From Canna indica (lineage: Eukaryota > Streptophyta > Magnoliopsida > Zingiberales > Cannaceae), in contig CP136897.1 of the NCBI GenBank assembly GCA_034359265.1, positions 24,918,001-24,982,000 of the forward strand: a stretch of DNA of 64,000 nucleotides, in the 5' to 3' direction. The notes under the pieces are model-generated. The model was not told the origin of the DNA. It saw nothing but the letters and a program-made list of their open reading frames with translations, and searched no databases. Made by a program: the position numbers and the translations under genes. Numbering within the stretch: the first letter of the stretch is position 1; every line of letters begins with the position of its first letter. Shown one piece after another: positions 58,946 to 64,000 of the stretch.

Positions 58946-60983
58946 CGATTCAAAGTAAAATGAGCATAATGTTGAAATTTCTTGGATGATATATGATTCA
59001 GATATTGATCCTTCAACAGCTGCGGTGTTCTTTACTTTTTTCTTCAGATGATTCATATATCTTTCAAATAAGTACATCCATCGATATTGAACGGGGCCAC
59101 CAACTTGTGCCTCGTATGCCAAGTGTATCGGTAGATGCTCCATCGAGTCAAAAAATGCAGGAGGGAAAAACTGCTCCAACTTGCATATGATTTCAACAAT
59201 ATTACTTTCAAGTGTTGACATATCTTCGACTCGAAGGACATTTCCACAAATAATTCTAAAAAACATACTTAATTCAGTCAACCTACCCCAAATATTATCA
59301 GGTAGAAGATCTCAGAATGCGATCGGAAGCAATCTCTGCATGAATACATGACAATCATGGCTCTTCATCCCTGATATTTTGCAATCATCGACGTTCACCA
59401 GACAACATCGGTGGTGGCCCATCTCTTTCGACTCTGCCCTCAGTAAATTTATTACGATTCCTTCGATACTGATAGTTAGCCGGTAGGAATCGACGATGAT
59501 AATCAAAGAATGAGATTTTTCGTCCATTATGAAGACTGATTGATTTAGAGTGTTCCATACAATACGTACAAGAGAGTCGACCGTGAGTGCTCAAACCAGA
59601 CAACATGTCATATGCCAGGAAATCATTGATTGTCCACAAGATTGCAGCCTTTAAATTGAAGTTTTGCTTCTGATGACAATCATAAGTGACAGCTCCCTCA
59701 GTCCATAATATTTTCAATTCATTTATCAAGGGTCTGAGAAACACGTTAATTTCTTTTCGCGGACCCTTAGGACCCGGAATAATCATCGAAAGATAAATAA
59801 ATTCATCTTTCATACACATTGCCGGTGGCAAATTATAAACTGTCAGCAACACTGACCAAACTGAATAAAGAGTTGCAGAATGTCCAAACGGATTAAAACC
59901 ATATGTGCACAATCCCAATCTAATATTTCTAGTATCCCTAGCAAATGAAGGATAACATGTATCCAAATGTTTCCACGCTTCACTGTCGGATGGATGAGTC
60001 ATTACTGTATCATCGCGACTTCTTGCATGCCAACTCATGTAGGGGTCCATTTTTTCTGACATGAATAATCTTTGAAGCTTCAGTGTTAGTGGAAAATACC
60101 GAAGCACCATAAACGAGATATTTTTCTGTCGAACGGATTTCTTCTCCTTGTAACGAGGATGTTGACATACAGGGCATTTATCCAACTGCACATTTTCTTT
60201 ATAATATAAAATGCAGTTATTTTGGCATGCGTGTATTTTTTCGTACCCCAGCCCTAATTTTCTCATCAGTGTTTTAGTTTTATAAAAAGTTGGCTCAAAC
60301 TTGTTATCAGTAGGCAGCATTCCATTAATCAATCATGCAATCCAATCATACGCAACCCCGCTGATAATACAATCGGCCTTCATGTTTAGGAGCTGCGTCA
60401 TTGCTGAAAACCTAGTTTATTTAGGACAATTCTCATACAAAGGTTCATCGGCAACTTTCAACATCTTGTAAAATTCTGCAGCTTCTTTATTCGGCAATTC
60501 AATCTCTACCGCAATTTGTACTTCTGTGATATCAACCGCTGTAGTATCTGGTGGGACTGACGTCTCAATAAATGGCCGATCAACATTATCATTCAGGTGG
60601 AATTGACCCCCAAGACTATCAAGTATCATAGTTCTATAGGGATTAGATTGACTGGGTGAAGAAACACTAGCAGAGGAAGATTCACCATGTGTCTGAACGG
60701 CAGGATTGCTCGACGTCCCGACTTCACGTGACTCCCCGTGACAAGTCCATAGAAAATATCTTGGTGCAAATCCTTTGCTATATAGATGCAGAGTGACAGT
60801 TTCCCGATCCAAAAATCATCCATTCAAGCAAATGCGGCAGAGACATCAGATTTTATCACTGACGCTAACGAATTTCCGATTTGAATAGGCAAAATTTAGG
60901 AAGTAAGTTACACCTAATCGAAACTCATTCGTTAAATCTCCACGATCAAGACGTCGGAAAATCCAACTTCGATCATCCGACAT
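58945..60983 (-). pseudogene. CACTA transposase TNPD (Transpos_assoc, Transposase_21, DUF4218)
   Basis: TNPD-like transposase that would cut the element ends. The start MSDDRSWIFRRLDRGDLTNE is at 60983, an N-terminal Transpos_assoc domain with two in-frame TGA codons (near 60870 and 60835, flanking CRICLNG), then TVTLHLYSKGFAPRYFLW. Stops near 60417 and a frame change near 60335 precede the Transposase_21 region (60332-59385: MINGMLPTDNKF, CPVCQHPRY, RLGLCTYGFNPFG, YNLPPAMCMKDEFIYLSMIIPGP). A deletion and frame change near 59390 lead into DUF4218 (59370-58945: SGMKSHDCHVFMQRLLP, LEQFFPPAFFDSMEHLPIHL, YRWMYLFERYM). DUF4216 is absent. Confidence 0.85.
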
Positions 60984-61084
60984 GATTTTGTCAATCAACG
61001 ATAATTTCTTAGGTTAATGTCTTTAGGTGAGATGATCCTATTCCATTCGGGATTCTATCAATCAACGATAATTTCTTAGGTTAA

Positions 61085-61246
61085 TGCACTAAGTATTTAT
61101 TTTAACCACTAACTTCATTCTAAATTTCGGCAGCATCTCCCTATAGTTCTCCGAATATGCATATCATCTGGGCGCGTATCGGAGAACAAGAGAGATGCTG
61201 CCGAAATTTAGAATAAGTTAATGGTTAAAAGAAAAACATAAGTGCA
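61085..61246. other. MIRNA-like foldback in the CACTA-2 leader
   Basis: A 162-bp near-complete inverted repeat, 100 to 260 bp 5' of the TNPD ATG. The 23-bp arms at 61117-61139 and 61192-61214 pair perfectly (core AATTTCGGCAGCATCTC). Inside, GTTCTCCGA (61146-61154) pairs with TCGGAGAAC (61179-61187) across a small internal loop. Outward, TTTTAACCA and TGCACT pair with TGGTTAAAA and AGTGCA, with few mismatches. Arm length and near-perfect pairing resemble plant miRNA precursors. No expression is shown by the sequence. Confidence 0.75.
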
Positions 61247-61445
61247 ATACAAATAATTATATTCCCAAATTGTCCAATCAGGGACAATTCAAGGGTTGTA
61301 CGTCGTATAAAAGATCATCTACTTCTTTTACACGAACATACAACCCCCGAACGGATCTAAGGTTTTGCTAAATCATACCCGACTTGTCGATGCATACGTG
61401 AAACGTATCAACTCGTCGGATGGATGATTATTTTCTAAATGTTTC

Positions 61446-61605
61446 AAGTCAGTTCGAGTCCATAGTGGACAATTCCGACACGAGTTCAAGTTGGACAATT
61501 CCGGTGGAAGTTCGAAATGGACGATTTCGGCGCGAGTCCAAAATTGACAATTCCGCCGCAAGTCCGAAGTGGACGATTCCGGCGCGAGTCCACTGAGGAC
61601 TACTC
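61446..61605. repeat. 26-bp tandem repeat inside CACTA-2
   Basis: About six degenerate copies of the CACTA-1 unit in reverse orientation (GTGGACGATTCCGGCGCGAG). They are more diverged from one another than the copies in CACTA-1. Confidence 0.8.
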
Positions 61606-62107
61606 CGGACTAATTAACATTTTAACTAATTAATTAATATTAATCTACAACATTTTAACTAATTTAAATAATTAACCTACAATTATTAATCTAAAACATA
61701 ATATTAATCTAACTAAATTATTCTAAAAATTACTCTAAACTCTAACAATTAATCTAAAAATCATAACAATTAATCTAAATCCTAAAAATTAATCTAACAA
61801 ATTAAACAATTAATTAAATAATTAATTCAAACAATTAATTAAAAATTAAAAATTAAAAATATATAAAAATAATATTATATAAGCATTTTCGGCGCCAGAG
61901 TCCAGTGTCCAGACATTGCATAAACCATCGGCCGCCGGCCGGAACACTATTTTAAGGGTTTCGGCCGGCTCTAACAAATAGGGGGTCAAAGGCGGCAAGA
62001 AATACCTCGAATCAAATTGGAGGCAGAGGTCGAAACCGGAGGTCGAGGACGGGGCGGCGGCGTCGGCAGCGACGTCGGAAGAGAGCAGTGGCGGGGGCAG
62101 AGGAAGT

Positions 62108-62371
62108 GGAAGAAGGGGGCTGATAAACTTATCAGCAACGGCTCATTTAGCCGTTAGAAAGCCATTGCTGATAAGTTAATCATCAGTAACGGCTCACTTG
62201 TCCGTTAGAAAGCCGTTGCTAAGGTAATTAATATCTGCAACGACTCACGTGTTCGTTAGAACGCCGTTGTAGATACATCATATCTGCAACGGCTTGAGTG
62301 GCTGAAAGAACGCCGTTGTAAAGAGCAATGGCTTGAGTGGTCGTTGCTGATAGCCGTTGCTGAAGAACCAA
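62108..62371. repeat. CACTA-2 subterminal hairpin repeats (5' end of the element)
   Basis: Units of GCAACGGCTCA, TTAGAAAGCC and GTTGCTGATAAG, collinear with 2700-2992 in reverse orientation. The other end (57405-57760) carries the counterpart of 6290-6600. Confidence 0.8.
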
Positions 62372-62654
62372 TTTCTAGTAGTGGCCGGAAAGCCATGTCT
62401 ACCAAATATTCGACACGGTGCTCCTACTGTCGGAGGGGAGCTGCTTGTACTTCGGCAAAGCCAAGGACGCCATGGACTATTTTGGTTCCATTGGATTTGC
62501 TCCAAAGTTCCATGTCAACCCCGCTGAGTTCATGCTCGACTTGGCTAATAGTTAGTATTCATATTCCCCAGCCATAACATCACAGGTGAAGATGAGGGAG
62601 AAGGGGTCAAAGTGGCTGGCTGAGCGCGAGTAGGGGCGGCTAGAGACGTTGAAT

Positions 62655-62859
62655 ATAGGAGGAGGAGGAGGCGATGGCGGGGGCGGAGGCAGGGAGGAGG
62701 AGGAGGCGGTGGCGGCAAAGACGACAGCGGGGGCGGAGGAGGAGAAGGGGAGAAGTGTTGAAAAAAAAACAAAGTTTTTAAAATTAATTTTTTATCAGGT
62801 TTTAATTTATTTTTAATCCATGTATGCAGTCCACGTCACACAGTTAACGGGGTATATCA
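62655..62859 (-). repeat. Dispersed repeat Y, reverse copy
   Basis: Reverse complement of 52490-52634: GGAGGAGGAGG and GGGGGCGGAGG text, then TTTTTATCAGGTTTTAAT, ATCCATGTATGCAGTCCACG and CAGTTAACGGGG. It is cut at 62859 by the next LTR, leaving TATCA as its last bases. Confidence 0.7.
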
Positions 62860-64000
62860 TGCCTTACTCAGGGTCACGTGACCTGATAGGGTATACGTGC
62901 CTATACCCTGCAGCCTAACCCATGCACATGCCAACTCAACAATAAAACATAGCGGAAAGAAATAATGAGTTTTATTTTAAATGGAAAACCAAACCAGAAT
63001 TTATTATAAGTAAGCTTAGCAAAATAATAAAGTGCGGAAATAATAAATCAAGTTCAACTATTCATTTACAAATGAAATCTGACATAAAGACATGAATGTC
63101 CCCAAGGGACTATAACTCCAAAATACTAAACACAAATGCATGACTAACTACCAAAAACTCGACTACTACCCCTAACTAGGACTGCTATGAGATCAATGTG
63201 GCTCCTTTGCCCCTCCAGCCGCGCCATATACTCCAGCCCACCTCACTAGTCAAGCTCTGCAAAACAAAAACAAACGACAACGGGTGAGTTCAAAGAACTC
63301 AGTGAGCGGTTCTATCAACCCCCACGAGAAACCAATCACAACGACAAAGCATAAAGCAAACACCTGCCTCAAATAAGTATAAAGTCACGAGGGTGTGACT
63401 AGCTATCAGGCCATTTGGCCACCACATGCCCAAAGGCATCCAACACCCGTAACGGTGAAGAACAACAGGCCTAAGCCTACCATGCCCTAAGGCAACAAAA
63501 CATACTAGGATAATCGGGATTGGCCCTTCCGAACTTATCATAATATAAGAAACTCGGGAGCAATCAGGATTGGCCCATCCGAACTTGCTCCACGAGACGC
63601 GAAGGAACAATCGGGATTCACCCGTCTGAACTTGCCCCTTTAAGACATCACAGGAATAATTGAGATTTGCCTGTCCGAAGTTATTCCTTGAAAGCAACTC
63701 GGGAATAATCGGGATTTGCCCGTCCGAACTTATTCCACGAGGCCACACATGAACAATCGAGATTTGCCCATCCGAACTTGTTCTAGAAGATAACGTAGGA
63801 ATAATCGGGATTCATCCATCCAGACTTATTCCTTTAAATATAGAACCTTGGGAACAATCGGGATTTAATTGCCCGTCCGAACTTGTTCTACAAGAAACAC
63901 AGGAACAATCGGGATTTACCCATCCGAACTTGTTCCACATGTTGGGAATTAACCATCCATCCTTCCCGGCTTAGCCCGCGACCTGGCTCCTCACCGAGCC
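62860..64000 (-). mobile_element. Gypsy-type LTR (partial), with hairpin array
   Basis: Starts TGCCTTACTCAGGG at 62860 on the + strand, so the element points left and its end (…TAAGGCA) is here. Near the end lie a 12-bp palindrome GGTCACGTGACC (62872-62883) and a hairpin AGGGTATA / TATACCCT (62888-62895, 62902-62909). Further in are an A-rich part and GAACTCAGTGAGCGG (about 63295), a phrase usual near the transcript start of such LTRs. The nine-unit hairpin array follows. The far end is outside the window. Superfamily assignment is moderate. Confidence 0.5.
63508..63936. repeat. Tandem array of nine hairpin units with paired changes
   Basis: Units of about 35 bp separated by 10-22 bp linkers. 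Consensus: GGAAYAA, TCGGGATTTGCCCGTCCGA, AC, then TTRTTCC. Arms by unit: GGATAA/TTATCA (63508), GGAGCAA/TTGCTCC (63557), GGAACAA/TTGCCCC (63604, imperfect), GGAATAA/TTATTCC (63653, 63702, 63798), GAACAA/TTGTTC (63751), GGAACAA/TTGTTCT (63851) and GGAACAA/TTGTTCC (63902). TCGG and CCGA add a second short stem. Confidence 0.88.

Larger units (their letters stand above)
57384..62383 (-). mobile_element. CACTA (En/Spm) DNA transposon, CACTA-2
   Basis: A 5000-bp element with ends CACTACTGGAA (57384) and TTTCTAGTAGTG (62372-62383), flanked by GCT (57381-57383) and GCC (62384-62386), a decayed 3-bp duplication. Its genes lie on the - strand. Subterminal GCAACGGC repeats, the 26-bp tandem array (61446-61605), the text around the TNPD leader and the Transposase_24 gene match CACTA-1. 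It keeps the TNPD start, Transposase_21 and DUF4218 regions that CACTA-1 lost, but lacks DUF4216 and the first part of Transposase_24. Confidence 0.92.
57108..62548 (+). pseudogene. ABCG-type half-transporter pseudogene, split by CACTA-2
   Basis: Nucleotide-binding-domain fragment of a plant ABCG (WBC) transporter, a membrane exporter family. The part before the transposon (57108-57383) has [20 protein letters not shown], then after a small deletion and frameshift the signature RGISGGER, then [20 protein letters not shown] (Walker B, D-loop) and TVVTSIH followed by TAG where Gln is usual. The part after it (62384-62548) continues in the same frame: VYQIFDTVLLLSEG, YFGSIGFAPKFHVNPAEFML, DLAN. 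Only about 440 bp of coding text survives. The Walker A end and membrane domain are missing. A frameshift and the nonsense codon show it is dead; whether they came before or after the insertion is unknown. Confidence 0.88.

Noticed and set aside
61085..61246. Identity of the foldback with miR820 or another named miRNA
   Set aside because: The arm sequence does not match the miR820 sequence as known; only the CACTA context is comparable.
63508..63936. CRISPR-like repeat-spacer array
   Set aside because: The spacing looks regular, but repeats vary, linkers are short and uneven, there are no cas genes, and the context is a plant LTR.
1..64000. tRNA or rRNA genes
   Set aside because: None seen on reading both strands; the only tRNA-related sequence is the retrotransposon primer-binding site at 21026.

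Overview
This window is nuclear DNA from a flowering plant, most likely a monocot. The only intact host gene is CLAVATA1-like, with a very GC-rich first exon and an AT-richer second exon, a gradient usual in monocots. That gene (41202-44697, + strand, one intron) sits in AT-rich, MITE-rich DNA. Almost everything else is transposable elements, many inserted into one another. The genus is not determined.

Layout. 1-17293: Ty3/gypsy (Tat-like) remnants, non-coding LTR-retrotransposon remnants, a complete but internally deleted CACTA DNA transposon (CACTA-1, 2684-6611, ATA target-site duplication), a truncated CACTA end (8571-9265) and solo LTRs. 17540-36169: one LINE of about 6.3 kb, split by four later insertions: a Sirevirus-like copia element with both LTRs (19532-27464), two solo LTRs (28212-29971 and 31862-33320) and a Mutator-like foldback element (33331-34437). 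At each site, removing the insert and one copy of its target-site duplication restores the LINE reading frame. 36170-41201: AT-rich DNA with a 1.6 kb foldback and the CLV1 5' region. 41202-44697: CLV1. 44698-53892: microsatellites, a G21 tract, gypsy LTR fragments, a 183-bp tandem array, two hAT-type MITEs, Tourist-like MITEs and another solo LTR. 53893-57107: AT-rich DNA and a decayed copia gag on the - strand. 57108-62548: an ABCG half-transporter pseudogene split by a second CACTA (CACTA-2, 57384-62383). 62655-64000: a dispersed repeat, then a gypsy-type LTR carrying nine tandem hairpin units.

How the parts relate. CACTA-1 and CACTA-2 are one family and carry different internal deletions. 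CACTA-1 keeps the DUF4216 tail and the whole Transposase_24 gene. CACTA-2 keeps the TNPD start, Transposase_21 and DUF4218 parts, fused to the end of Transposase_24. The most interesting signals are structural: a 162-bp MIRNA-like foldback in the 5' leader of the CACTA-2 transposase gene, placed where the CACTA-1 deletion begins; a tandem array of hairpins with compensatory base changes at 63508-63936; hairpin subterminal repeats in the CACTA ends, also with paired changes; and GTCGAC-centred palindrome clusters just upstream of the TATA box in most of the copia LTRs. All transposon genes seen here carry stops, frameshifts or deletions, so none looks autonomous.
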